Positions 1-7,708 of a DNA stretch of 44,647 bases are shown here, piece after piece. Position numbers and translations under genes: made by a program. Numbering within the stretch: position 1 is the first letter of the stretch; each line of letters opens with the position of its first letter. Source of the DNA: Victivallales bacterium (GTDB lineage Bacteria; Verrucomicrobiota; Lentisphaeria; Oligosphaerales; Oligosphaeraceae); contig JAFZIJ010000143.1 of NCBI GenBank assembly GCA_017554445.1, positions 1 through 44,647 on the forward strand, given 5' to 3'. The notes beneath the pieces were generated by a model. It made no database searches, had not been told where the DNA came from, and saw nothing but the letters and a program-made list of their open reading frames with translations.

Positions 1-38
1 ACGACAATTTGACAGGATATATCGTAATAGGGCAAAAA

Positions 39-70
39 AAAAAGTTCCCATGGTTTCATGGGAACTTTTT
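39..70 (-). terminator. Rho-independent terminator of the ABC exporter operon
   Basis: A perfect 14-bp inverted repeat (39-52 and 57-70) encloses a 4-base loop. Read on the minus strand, the hairpin ends in a run of ten T (complement of the A run at 34-43). It lies 38 bp beyond the stop codon of the exporter gene. A T run also follows on the plus strand, so it may work in both directions. Positions 1-38 hold no gene that I can see. Confidence 0.9.
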
Positions 71-107
71 GGTGTTTTCAGTTGCGCAGAAGCGGGACTC
101 TTTCTTA

Positions 108-2183
108 TTAGGCGGTAGGTGATTGCGCGTCCGCAGACCAGACGAGATGCGTCGGATTGGCGATGGCCTTTTCCATCTGCTTGTTGTACATTTCGGCGTA
201 TTTACCGTTCTTTTCAAGCAATTCGTGGTGGGTGCCTTGCTCCACAACATGGCCGTCGTCGATGACAGCGATGGAATCGGCGTCCATGATCGTGCTGAGA
301 CGATGGGCGATGACAACCGTCGTGCGGCCTTTGAGAATATCCTTCAAGGCGGTCTGGATGGCGGCTTCCGACTGCGAGTCGAGGCTGGAGGTCGCTTCGT
401 CCAAAATCAACACTTGCGGATCACGCAAGATGGCGCGTGCCAATGAGATGCGCTGCTTCTGACCACCGGATAGGCGAACGCCACGTTCGCCGATGAGCGT
501 ATCGTATTTGTCCGGGAACTCTTCGATAAATTCCGCGGCGGCGGCGATTTTGGCGGCGGCGGCGATCTGTTCGGGCGTCGCGTCCGGAACACTGTAGGAG
601 ATGTTTTCCGCAATCGTTCCGTCGAAGAGGAAGACATCCTGCAGGACGAGACTGAAGAGCGAGCGGTAGGAGCGGAGCTGGAAGTCGCGTATGTCCTTCC
701 CGTCCAACGTGATCGTGCCGCTCTGCGGTTCGTAGAAGCGGACGAGCAGATTCGTGATGGTCGTTTTTCCGACGCCAGACGGGCCAACCAATGCGAGCGT
801 CTTGCCAGCCGGAATATCGAGGCAGAAGTCTTTCAAGACAGGCTTGCCGGCATCGTATTCGAAATTGACGTGGTCAAGACGGAGATCCTTTTCGAGACGT
901 TGGACGGGCACGGCATCAGGCTTGTCCACGACGGCAAGATCTTCATCCAGCATGTCAAAGATACGTTCCGTGCAGGCGACGCTGTTCTGGACGTGCGACA
1001 GCGAATGCATGATCATGAAGACTGGCTGGAAGAACCAATGGGTGAATCGCGTGAAGACCATCAGATCGCCAATCGTGATCTTCTTCTGGATGACGAAATA
1101 ACCGCCGACGGCCCAGATTGTAATGTCCATGCCGATGTTGATGAGTTGCACCAAACGATGGATAGCGATGTTCAACTTGTCTGTATGCAACGATTTACGA
1201 ATTAACAAGTGATGCGCTCCGATGAAATCGGCCGTTTCATATGGTTCGCGGCCGAAAATGCGCACAACCCGGATGCCGCCGAACGTCTCCGCAAGCTTGC
1301 CCGAAATACGCGAATGGTCTTCATGAAGGTCGCGGAAAAGTGGTCGCATCACGTTGAAAATCATGTAGGCGACGCATGCCAACGCGATGACGAAGCCTGT
1401 GCAGACGAGCGTGACGACAGGGCTGATGATCATCAAGGAGCCCAGCCCGACGACGAACATCAGCAGGCTGGTCAGCGGCGTGAGCAAACCTTCATACAAC
1501 AACGCCGCAAAGGAGTTGACATCGCCTTCGATACGGGAGATGATGCCGCCGGTCTTCAGTTGTTCAAGCTTCGACAGCGGCATGGCCTGCATGTGTTTCA
1601 TCATCTTGCGGCGAATGCTCACCTGCATCTTCGACGACAGGACGCGGGAGACATATTCGGACACAGCGCCGATGATGAGTTCGCTTAATGCGATGGCCGC
1701 CAACACGATACATGTCCAGAAAAGCAACGTCTGCGGGCCGCGTTGCAGGACATGTTCGTTGATGAACGGACCGAGATTGAGCGCCTTCGGCTTGTCGGCG
1801 AAGACATAGTCGAGCATGAATTTGCTCGTCCACGGATTGACGGCGCGAAGAATCAGGCTGAAAATGCCGAAGAAAACCAATGTGAAGATGTACTTCTTAT
1901 GCTCGCCGAGCGTGCCCAGATAACGTTTCAGATAATACGTAAGCGGTTTTTTGCGGGAACCGTCGCCAGGCATAGGCGGCGGGCCGCCGAAGCCGCCGTG
2001 GTGGCCGCCGAAGCCACGGCCCATGCCGCCGCCGAAGCCACCCCGCGGGCCGCCCATGCCGCCGCCGAAACCACGGCCCATTCCGCCGCCAGGTCCGCCG
2101 GGCGGCGGGCCGTCCGGTCGCTTTTGTCCGAAGAAACCGCGTTGTTTTCTGTATTCCTTGTACCGTGTTTTACTGGATTGCAT
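108..2183 (-). CDS. ABC exporter, fused membrane and ATPase domains (MsbA/BmrA type), with Gly-rich N-terminus
   Basis: This is a 691-residue half-transporter with fused permease and ATPase domains, which would dimerise in the inner membrane to export a lipid, peptide or drug. Residues about 22-75 are a Gly/Met/Arg/Phe/Pro-rich low-complexity tail, followed by a six-helix type I exporter domain (about 85-375). The ATPase domain has Walker A GPSGVGKT at 467-474, signature LSGGQ at 571-575, Walker B LILDE shortly after, and the H-loop in IAHRLST. The ATG at 2183 is preferred over an in-frame start 84 bp upstream because it follows a GGTGA ribosome site and lies 5 bp after the stop of the preceding gene; the longer form would overlap that gene. 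It is the last gene of a three-gene operon. The substrate cannot be read from sequence, and the glycosidase and lipoprotein partners do not settle it. Confidence 0.9.
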   Translation of the reverse strand: MQSSKTRYKEYRKQRGFFGQKRPDGPPPGGPGGGMGRGFGGGMGGPRGGFGGGMGRGFGGHHGGFGGPPPMPGDGSRKKPLTYYLKRYLGTLGEHKKYIFTLVFFGIFSLILRAVNPWTSKFMLDYVFADKPKALNLGPFINEHVLQRGPQTLLFWTCIVLAAIALSELIIGAVSEYVSRVLSSKMQVSIRRKMMKHMQAMPLSKLEQLKTGGIISRIEGDVNSFAALLYEGLLTPLTSLLMFVVGLGSLMIISPVVTLVCTGFVIALACVAYMIFNVMRPLFRDLHEDHSRISGKLAETFGGIRVVRIFGREPYETADFIGAHHLLIRKSLHTDKLNIAIHRLVQLINIGMDITIWAVGGYFVIQKKITIGDLMVFTRFTHWFFQPVFMIMHSLSHVQNSVACTERIFDMLDEDLAVVDKPDAVPVQRLEKDLRLDHVNFEYDAGKPVLKDFCLDIPAGKTLALVGPSGVGKTTITNLLVRFYEPQSGTITLDGKDIRDFQLRSYRSLFSLVLQDVFLFDGTIAENISYSVPDATPEQIAAAAKIAAAAEFIEEFPDKYDTLIGERGVRLSGGQKQRISLARAILRDPQVLILDEATSSLDSQSEAAIQTALKDILKGRTTVVIAHRLSTIMDADSIAVIDDGHVVEQGTHHELLEKNGKYAEMYNKQMEKAIANPTHLVWSADAQSPTA

Positions 2184-2187
2184 GGCG

Positions 2188-3405
2188 TCACCGTTTTTTG
2201 TTGTTGTTTGAAAGCGGCCTGGCGTCGTTGAACTCCTTGATGCACTTCGCGAAATCGTTTGCTTCATGTTTCGGGAAGATCGCCCCGTAGCTGAAGATAG
2301 CGTAGCCGCCAGATGGATATTCGTCGATCATCTCCAACTGCGCCTTCAGCATGTCGAGATCGTAGTTCTTCCAGGCCTTGTTCGGCCAGATGCCGACGAC
2401 GATGCGGCCTTTTTTCGGACGGTTCTGATCGCTGAAATACGATTTCATACGTGTTTCAAAGCGTTCCATATTGTTATCGTAAAGCATTGGGACGACGTCA
2501 TCGACGAGATCCTTATCCGGCCATTCGAACCATCGTTGCCCCATGGCGTTGACGGCCGTCCAATATCCTGCAAATGTGGCGGCGGAGATGTTCGTCTTCG
2601 GGCTGGTTTTCCGAATGGCAGTGCGGAACTCGCCCAGCAGACGTTCGATGTTGTTACAGCGCCACCTGCGCCAACGTGTGATGCTTCTGGATGGCGTCAT
2701 GTCATGGTTGTGATCCGCAAAATCCTTCAGCGACGCTGCGTCATACGAGAAGTCGCCTGCGTCGGAAGGATAGCGGATATAGTCGTAGTGAAGGCCGTCC
2801 AAATCCGGATATTTCGTGACAAGCTCCTTCAGCACGGAAGTAAGATAGTTTCGCACTTCCGGCAGGATGGGATTGATGCATGCATAAAAATGATCGACGG
2901 CCGGATCCATCCGACGTCCTTTCTTGTTGACCATCAGCCATTCAGGATGTTTGACGAACACATGGCCGGAACTGGCCGGCGGCGGCGTGCGGCGCTGCCA
3001 TACAGGCATGATGTTGACGTATGCCTCCACCCGCAGGCCTTTTTCATGGGCGGCCTGAATGGCGATGGCCAGCGGATCCCAGCCGGGATCTTTTCCGATC
3101 ATGTCAAGCTGTCCTTTGTGCAATTCAATGGCCCATGGATCGATGTCGGATTTATAGAACGTCGTGGCTTCGCCACGGACTTGCAAGTATATGGTGTCCA
3201 ATCCGATGGATTTCGCGTTTTCCATGATCTTCTTCATGGTTTCGGGCGAATAGTACTCCCAACGGGTCACCCAGACGGCACGTGTCTGAGGCGGCCTTAC
3301 GATAACTGGCGCCTCTTCTTTCGGTGTACGATGGAAGCAAGCGAAAAAGCACACGATGACGATGATGAAGAAAACTAATGAGCAGGTGACAAGATACTTT
3401 ACCAT
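2188..3405 (-). CDS. GHL10-family glycosidase-like protein, membrane anchored
   Basis: The 405-residue protein begins with a hydrophobic segment (about 5-25) ending in FFAC, so it is a signal anchor or possibly a lipoprotein. The rest matches the glycosyl-hydrolase-like 10 family (PF02638, DUF187): the opening TRAVWVTRWEYYSPE, the strand TIYLQVRGEATTFYKSDIDP, the GLRVEAYVNIMPVW segment and DGLHYDYIRYP, the core of a TIM barrel. Related proteins are extracytoplasmic and thought to act on glycans or peptidoglycan; the substrate is unknown. Its ATG overlaps the stop of the lipoprotein gene by 7 bp (ATGGTAA), which suggests translational coupling, and the exporter gene starts 5 bp after its stop. 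Confidence 0.85.
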   Translation of the reverse strand: MVKYLVTCSLVFFIIVIVCFFACFHRTPKEEAPVIVRPPQTRAVWVTRWEYYSPETMKKIMENAKSIGLDTIYLQVRGEATTFYKSDIDPWAIELHKGQLDMIGKDPGWDPLAIAIQAAHEKGLRVEAYVNIMPVWQRRTPPPASSGHVFVKHPEWLMVNKKGRRMDPAVDHFYACINPILPEVRNYLTSVLKELVTKYPDLDGLHYDYIRYPSDAGDFSYDAASLKDFADHNHDMTPSRSITRWRRWRCNNIERLLGEFRTAIRKTSPKTNISAATFAGYWTAVNAMGQRWFEWPDKDLVDDVVPMLYDNNMERFETRMKSYFSDQNRPKKGRIVVGIWPNKAWKNYDLDMLKAQLEMIDEYPSGGYAIFSYGAIFPKHEANDFAKCIKEFNDARPLSNNNKKR

Positions 3406-4013
3406 TCGACGAATACAGGAGGCAGGGTTTTGAAAATCTGGGCGGCGGCGTTGTCTGCGCTGAAATGCCAGACGGCGCTCCGCGGGGTGCGTTTATGTCC
3501 GATTGTGTTTTTGATTGCGGAGGGGACCTGCAGTTCGCAGGAGAGCTTAAGGCCTTTGCAGAGGGCGGCGATTTGTGCAATATCCTGATCTGAAGCGTCT
3601 TCTGGCGGCAGTGGGAACTTCAGCTCCAGCCTGTTCGGAACGTTTTCCGCCGCTTTGGAATAGGCGATGGACGGGAAGCAGTCCGTCTTGAGGGCTTTTT
3701 CGATATTGCGTGTCAAGATGATGATTTGGATTGTCGTGCGGTTGTTTTTGGTCGTCCGTTTGTAGCCTCGCAATTCAATGCCGTCCTGCGGACGGTTGTA
3801 GAATTTTTTGACAGCTGCTTCGCTGAGGAAGCTGTTGTTCGCGGGCGTCAAAGAAGCGAAATAGCCTTCAATAACGGGCAGATTTTCGTTGGGGATGTTG
3901 TAGATGTAGGTGAAGACGGCGGAGCCGTCTGCCGCGAGCACGATTTTTTGGTCAAGCTCGAAGCAGCCTGTGAGAACCAGGGCCAGCATGATGATGACTG
4001 GAAGTTTTGACAT
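3399..4013 (-). CDS. Lipoprotein of unknown function
   Basis: The ATG at 4013 gives a 204-residue protein with a clear lipoprotein signal: short basic start, hydrophobic core, then LTGC with the lipid-bearing Cys near residue 16. The in-frame start 147 bp upstream would bury the signal peptide and reach into the divergent mnmA gene, so I reject it. After the Cys comes FELDQKIVLAADGSAVFTY, a strand-rich opening seen in several small envelope lipoproteins (somewhat LppM-like), but I cannot assign a family. It is the first gene of the lipoprotein, glycosidase and exporter operon and probably works with them at the envelope. No good ribosome site precedes the start. Confidence 0.75.
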   Translation of the reverse strand: MSKLPVIIMLALVLTGCFELDQKIVLAADGSAVFTYIYNIPNENLPVIEGYFASLTPANNSFLSEAAVKKFYNRPQDGIELRGYKRTTKNNRTTIQIIILTRNIEKALKTDCFPSIAYSKAAENVPNRLELKFPLPPEDASDQDIAQIAALCKGLKLSCELQVPSAIKNTIGHKRTPRSAVWHFSADNAAAQIFKTLPPVFVEW

Positions 4014-4098
4014 TATATTATAAGACTGAAAATGGACGATATGCAGAAGATTAGGCTGAAACAACCGTTTAAGATAACTCCATAATGGCGATTTCGCA

Positions 4099-5127
4099 AT
4101 GAAAGATGAAAGAAAAGAGCAAAAGGTCGGCATCGGGCTGTCCGGCGGAACAGACAGCACCGCGGCGGCGAAGCTTCTTCTGGAAGACGGTTACGACATC
4201 ATCGGCTATACGATGCTGACGACGGACGACAGTGCGGCCGTCGCCGCCAAGGCGGCATCTGTTGCGGCAAAGCTGTGCATCGAACATCGAATAGTTGACC
4301 TACGCAACGAATTCCAACGCAATGTCTTGGATGCATTGGTGGAAGGCTATGCCAATGGTTTGACACCCTCTCCTTGCGTCATTTGCAACCGAAAATTGAA
4401 GTTTGGTGTCCTCCGTGAACGGATGCTCGCTGACGGCTGCGATTTCGCGGCGACGGGTCATTATGCGCGGCTGACACGTGACGATGCAGGCCATATTCAA
4501 TTGCGTCGCGGCATCGACAAGACAAAAGACCAAAGCTATTTTTTAGCGCAACTGACGTCTGAACAATTGGAAACGGTTCTTTTTCCGCTGGGCGACCGCC
4601 TGAAGGCCGATTTGAAGGAAAAAGTCAAAAGCCTCGGGCTAGTGCCGAAGGAAGAGGCTGAGAGCCAAGACCTTTGCTTCGTGCCAAACGGCGGCATCGG
4701 CAATTTCGTGGCGGAACGCCGCCCTGCCCTACGGCGGAACGGCTGGATCGTCGATCCAACAGGACGGCGGCTTGGTCGCCATGACGGCGCGTTTCAATAC
4801 ACGCCCGGACAGCGACGCGGGCTTGGGCTTGGCGGCGGACCATGGTTCGTCATACGGACGGATATGACGACGAATACGGTTGTCGTCGGCCATCGCAAAG
4901 AGCTTGGCGTCACGACACTTCACGTCAATGGCATGAACTGGCTTGTGGAGCCGCAATGGCCTGTGGAATGCGTCGCGCAAGTACGCTATCTGATGAAGCC
5001 GCGGGAGGCGAAGGTGTATGAAGACGGCACAGTAACATTCACGGAGCCGTTGGAAGCGGCTCCTCCCGGCCAGTTGTGTGTCTTCTACAACGGTGATATC
5101 GTGCTCGGAAGCGGATGGATTGCTTAA
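4099..5127 (+). CDS. mnmA: tRNA-specific 2-thiouridylase MnmA
   Basis: The 342-residue enzyme thiolates U34 at the wobble position of tRNAs for Lys, Glu and Gln, using sulfur relayed from a cysteine desulfurase. The ATP-pyrophosphatase PP-loop is SGGTDS at 15-20. The two family cysteines are visible: Cys93 in PSPCVICNRKLKFG and Cys193 in SQDLCFVPNGG. ATGHYAR and KDQSYFL are further tRNA and ATP-site signatures. The length is slightly under the usual 360-370. It is transcribed divergently from the lipoprotein operon, with 85 bp between starts, and stands alone. Its stop codon lies in the spacer repeat motif GCTTAAGCTTT. Confidence 0.96.
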   Translation: MKDERKEQKVGIGLSGGTDSTAAAKLLLEDGYDIIGYTMLTTDDSAAVAAKAASVAAKLCIEHRIVDLRNEFQRNVLDALVEGYANGLTPSPCVICNRKLKFGVLRERMLADGCDFAATGHYARLTRDDAGHIQLRRGIDKTKDQSYFLAQLTSEQLETVLFPLGDRLKADLKEKVKSLGLVPKEEAESQDLCFVPNGGIGNFVAERRPALRRNGWIVDPTGRRLGRHDGAFQYTPGQRRGLGLGGGPWFVIRTDMTTNTVVVGHRKELGVTTLHVNGMNWLVEPQWPVECVAQVRYLMKPREAKVYEDGTVTFTEPLEAAPPGQLCVFYNGDIVLGSGWIA

Positions 5128-5140
5128 GCTTTCTTTGAAA

Positions 5141-5166
5141 GCCATAAGCGCTTATGGCTTATGGCT
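5141..5166. repeat. 18-bp perfect palindrome plus GGCTTAT heptamers
   Basis: GCCATAAGCGCTTATGGC (5141-5158) is a perfect palindrome, and the heptamer GGCTTAT continues for one more copy after it. The same heptamer or its complement recurs at 10122, 26151, 33941 and 41514. It lies between the convergent mnmA and phosphorylase-like genes. Confidence 0.8.
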
Positions 5167-5249
5167 GAATGGGTTAACTACGTTATCACCCCTAAAATTT
5201 TCATGTCAGATGATTGATTTTTACAGTTGAAAATATAAAAATTTTCCAT

Positions 5250-5273
5250 TTTTTACAGTTGGAACTGTAAAAA
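5250..5273. terminator. Bidirectional AT-rich hairpin between convergent genes
   Basis: TTTTTACAGTT (5250-5260) and AACTGTAAAAA (5263-5273) form a perfect 11-bp stem around two bases. The left arm plus one base (TTTTTACAGTTG) also occurs as a direct copy at 5218-5229. The position between the stop codons of mnmA (5127) and the minus-strand gene (5296), and the A/T tracts, fit a terminator for both. An operator is less likely because no start codon is near. Confidence 0.6.
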
Positions 5274-5295
5274 TGCACATCTGAAGAAAAAATCA

Positions 5296-6249
5296 TCACT
5301 CTTTCTTTTTCAGGAGCTTTAGTTTTGGAGGCTTGCCGGTGGGGCGGCGGAAATCGTTGAACAAGATGTCTTCTGCGTCGGACGACGGGAGGATCGGCGA
5401 TTGTACGACCGCCTCCAGGCGGTCGATTTCCTGCAAGGCGGGACGGAAGGCCCGCATGAATTCGGTCGAGCAGAAGTTGCAATTGTCCAAGATGTTGCGT
5501 CGATGAAGCGGTCGCGACGTAGCGATTGGCGCGGATTCCGCAACGAGCGCAAATGCAGACACTTTGCATTCCAACGCGTGCGCCATGATGATTTCCATGA
5601 CCAGATCGTGTCCGACGATGTCCGCACCAGACTGACGCGACGCCTCCGCTTCCGCGACTGTGCAGAATTGCGAGCCCGGACGGGACATATAGACGCAGAG
5701 CCGCGGATCAATGCCGCGTTCCACGAAGGCGTTGACGAATTCGGAGTTCTGATGCTGCGAAAGGGCGTCCATCATGTCTGGAAAAGGCGTATTGAGAAGA
5801 TGATGGAGGCCGTCCAGCGGCGAGACGCCGTGGCCGTTGATGTAGTCCGTCAACAGCGTCCATGTGCCTGGTTTCAGCTCTGAACGGAGGCTGAGCGCGC
5901 CTTCAATGAAGACATGGCGGCGGATGCCGAGTTTCCACGCCGTGCAGATCGGAAAGACGCACGGATATGTTCCAAGTCCTTCATAGAGATGACGATGGCC
6001 ACGAAGCGCGAGAACGGGAACGCCCATGCATAGGCCATAGAGGAGCGACGGATGCTCGCAATCCGGATTGTGGTAATCTGGCATATTCGGAAGTTTCGAT
6101 AATTCCAAAACTTGCGGTGCCTCGTCGAACAGCAGGTCGGCATTGAAGCCTGTGCCAAATTGGACAAAAAAGGAGGGCGTTGTCCAATTTTGGAAATGGC
6201 TTTCAATCAACCCAACGGCTTTATCTAGTTTTTCAGAAATGGTACGCAT
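5296..6249 (-). CDS. Divergent purine-nucleoside-phosphorylase-family protein
   Basis: The 317-residue protein has the fold markers of trimeric purine nucleoside phosphorylases and MTA phosphorylases: GTGF at 32-35, the RGHRHLYEG loop at 83-91, and GSQFCTVAEAEASRQSGAD followed by VGHDLVMEIIMA at 192-223. Compared with human PNP, several catalytic positions appear changed: phosphate-binding Arg84 is His85, base-binding Glu201 is Cys196, Met219 is His214, and Asn243 is Glu238, while the ribose-site His86 and the Tyr-Glu-Gly of the loop remain. The alignment is by eye. The substrate may therefore be an unusual nucleoside, or the protein may not be a phosphorylase. It lies downstream of etfA on the same strand, 310 bp away across the octamer array. 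Confidence 0.7.
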   Translation of the reverse strand: MRTISEKLDKAVGLIESHFQNWTTPSFFVQFGTGFNADLLFDEAPQVLELSKLPNMPDYHNPDCEHPSLLYGLCMGVPVLALRGHRHLYEGLGTYPCVFPICTAWKLGIRRHVFIEGALSLRSELKPGTWTLLTDYINGHGVSPLDGLHHLLNTPFPDMMDALSQHQNSEFVNAFVERGIDPRLCVYMSRPGSQFCTVAEAEASRQSGADIVGHDLVMEIIMAHALECKVSAFALVAESAPIATSRPLHRRNILDNCNFCSTEFMRAFRPALQEIDRLEAVVQSPILPSSDAEDILFNDFRRPTGKPPKLKLLKKKE

Positions 6250-6261
6250 TTTTCTTCACTA

Positions 6262-6552
6262 TTTTTAACGCAGAGACGCAGAGGCACGGAGTTTTTTAAC
6301 ACGGAGGCACAGAGACACGGAGAGTTTTTAACACGGAGGCGCAGAGACGCAGAGACACAGAGAGTTTTTAACACGGAGGCGCAGAGGCGTAGAGACACGG
6401 AGAGTTTTTAACACGGAGGCGCAGAGACGCAGAGACACGGAGTTTTTTAACACGGAGGCACAGAGACACGGAGATTTTTTAACACGGAGGCGCAGAGGCA
6501 CAGAGACACGGAGATTTTTTAACACGGAGGCACAGAGACACAGAGGCACAGA
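6262..6552. repeat. Nested tandem array of RCRCRGAG octamers
   Basis: About eight higher-order units each begin TTTTTAACACGGAG and continue with one to four octamers of the form RCRCRGAG (for example GCGCAGAG, ACGCAGAG, GCACAGAG, ACACGGAG). Units differ in length mostly by 8 bp, as expected from octamer gain and loss. The array fills the space between the phosphorylase-like gene and the etfA stop codon. The open frames across it read as Leu/Cys/Ala/Ser/Val-rich repeats and are not believable proteins. Confidence 0.95.
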
Positions 6553-6558
6553 AAAGAG

Positions 6559-7530
6559 CTATTTTTGAAGCTTCGTGATAGCGGCAGGAAGGAGGGAGAA
6601 TAAATCCGCTTGGATAGCGATGTCCGCCTGCTGCATCATAAAGCAATCGGGATCTTTGTTGATGGCGACGATCTTCTTTGAATTGCCCATTCCAACCCAA
6701 TGCTGGATGGCTCCGGAAACGCCGATGGCAACGTAAATGTCTGGCTGGACGGTTGTTCCAGTCTGGCCCACTTGGCACGCATATGGCAACCAGCCGGCAT
6801 CGACGACGGGGCGGCTTGCGGCCAGCGTGGCGCCGATCGCCGTTGTGAAATCGCGAACGAGCTTGACGCCGTCCGGCCCGCCGCATCCATATCCCGCCGT
6901 GACAATGACTTTAGCATTACGCAAGTCATTGTCTGATTCAGCTTTCGGGATGAAATCAAGCCAGTCGAAACTCCCTTTCAATTCGTCTTCGGAGGGTGTC
7001 ACACGGAAGATTTCAGGCTCTTTCACCATCGTAAATGGCGTGATTTTCATGACCTGCGGACGGACAGTCGCCATTTGTGGGCGGTGTTCGGCTGTTTTGA
7101 TCGTGGCGAAGAGATTGCCGCCGAATGCGGGACGTGTCTGGAGAAGGAGGCCTGTTTCAGGCTCAATGGACAGTTGTGTGCAATCGGCCGTCAGGCCCGT
7201 GTGCAATTTGACTGCGCAACGCGGCAAGAGGGCGCGGCCGATGGCTGTCGCGCCGCCCAGCAGAATGTCCGGATTGTATTTTTGGACGAGATTCGTCAGA
7301 ATCGCTTCGTAGCGGCAGTCGTCATAGTTTTCAAGCAGTGGATGGTCGGCGACGATGATCTGCGCGGCACCGTTGGCGGCGGCTTCGCAGACAGCGGCGT
7401 CCAAATCATGTCCGATCAAGACGGCGGTCACCAGCGCATCTGCCGCCAGTCCACGTGCACAGGATATCAATTCCAGCGCCACTTGTGACAATCTATGGCG
7501 TGATATTTCAGCGAAAATCCAGATTTTCAT
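6559..7530 (-). CDS. etfA: Electron transfer flavoprotein alpha subunit
   Basis: The ATG at 7530 (MKIWIFAE) gives 323 residues, the usual size for a plain ETF alpha without a ferredoxin domain; an in-frame start 60 bp upstream adds only an unlikely hydrophobic stretch. ETF carries electrons between acyl-CoA dehydrogenases or similar flavoenzymes and a quinone or ferredoxin partner. The C-terminal FAD domain is clear: LAASRPVVDAG, QVGQTG, AIGVSGAIQHWVGM and IVAINKDPD. The usual SGGRG loop reads TAGYG, so one conserved Arg is replaced by Tyr. No etfB is adjacent: the gene upstream is on the other strand and the one downstream is the phosphorylase-like gene. The beta subunit must be elsewhere. 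Confidence 0.9.
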   Translation of the reverse strand: MKIWIFAEISRHRLSQVALELISCARGLAADALVTAVLIGHDLDAAVCEAAANGAAQIIVADHPLLENYDDCRYEAILTNLVQKYNPDILLGGATAIGRALLPRCAVKLHTGLTADCTQLSIEPETGLLLQTRPAFGGNLFATIKTAEHRPQMATVRPQVMKITPFTMVKEPEIFRVTPSEDELKGSFDWLDFIPKAESDNDLRNAKVIVTAGYGCGGPDGVKLVRDFTTAIGATLAASRPVVDAGWLPYACQVGQTGTTVQPDIYVAIGVSGAIQHWVGMGNSKKIVAINKDPDCFMMQQADIAIQADLFSLLPAAITKLQK

Positions 7531-7574
7531 AATAATGAATGTCAATAAAAAAAATAATAATTCGACGGTAGTTC

Positions 7575-7602
7575 TTGAAAGATAAACCAAAAAACCTATA
7601 AT
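7575..7602 (+). promoter_or_regulatory. Sigma70-type promoter for the HEAT lipoprotein gene
   Basis: TTGAAA (7575-7580), a 16-bp spacer and TATAAT (7597-7602) lie in the divergent region 107 bp before the start at 7709. The same TTGAAA-N16-TATAAT arrangement is seen at 18490. A second TATAAT at 7658 lacks a good -35 box. Confidence 0.6.
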
Positions 7603-7626
7603 ACTAATTTATACAAAAGGAATCGT

Positions 7627-7645
7627 CCGATTTTCCAAAAATCGG
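7627..7645. promoter_or_regulatory. 8-bp inverted repeat in the etfA/HEAT-gene divergent region
   Basis: CCGATTTT (7627-7634) and AAAATCGG (7638-7645) are a perfect inverted repeat around CCA, 25 bp downstream of the -10 box at 7597. It could be an operator or a leader hairpin in the 5' UTR; it has no T tract and is not a typical terminator. Confidence 0.4.
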
Positions 7646-7708
7646 CTATACTTATTTTATAATGAAATCAGAAGATAGAATAAACCAATAGAAAACGCAG
7701 GAGCAGAC

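Noticed and set aside
2266..3378. 370-codon open frame on the plus strand across the GHL10 gene
   Set aside because: It lies antisense to a clear family protein, has no family features and an amino acid composition typical of a reverse-frame shadow.
6328..6549. Cys/Leu/Ser-rich small protein on the minus strand
   Set aside because: It is a translation of the octamer array, with no start signal.
6262..6552. CRISPR array
   Set aside because: The units are contiguous and similar throughout with no unique spacers, and no cas gene is present.
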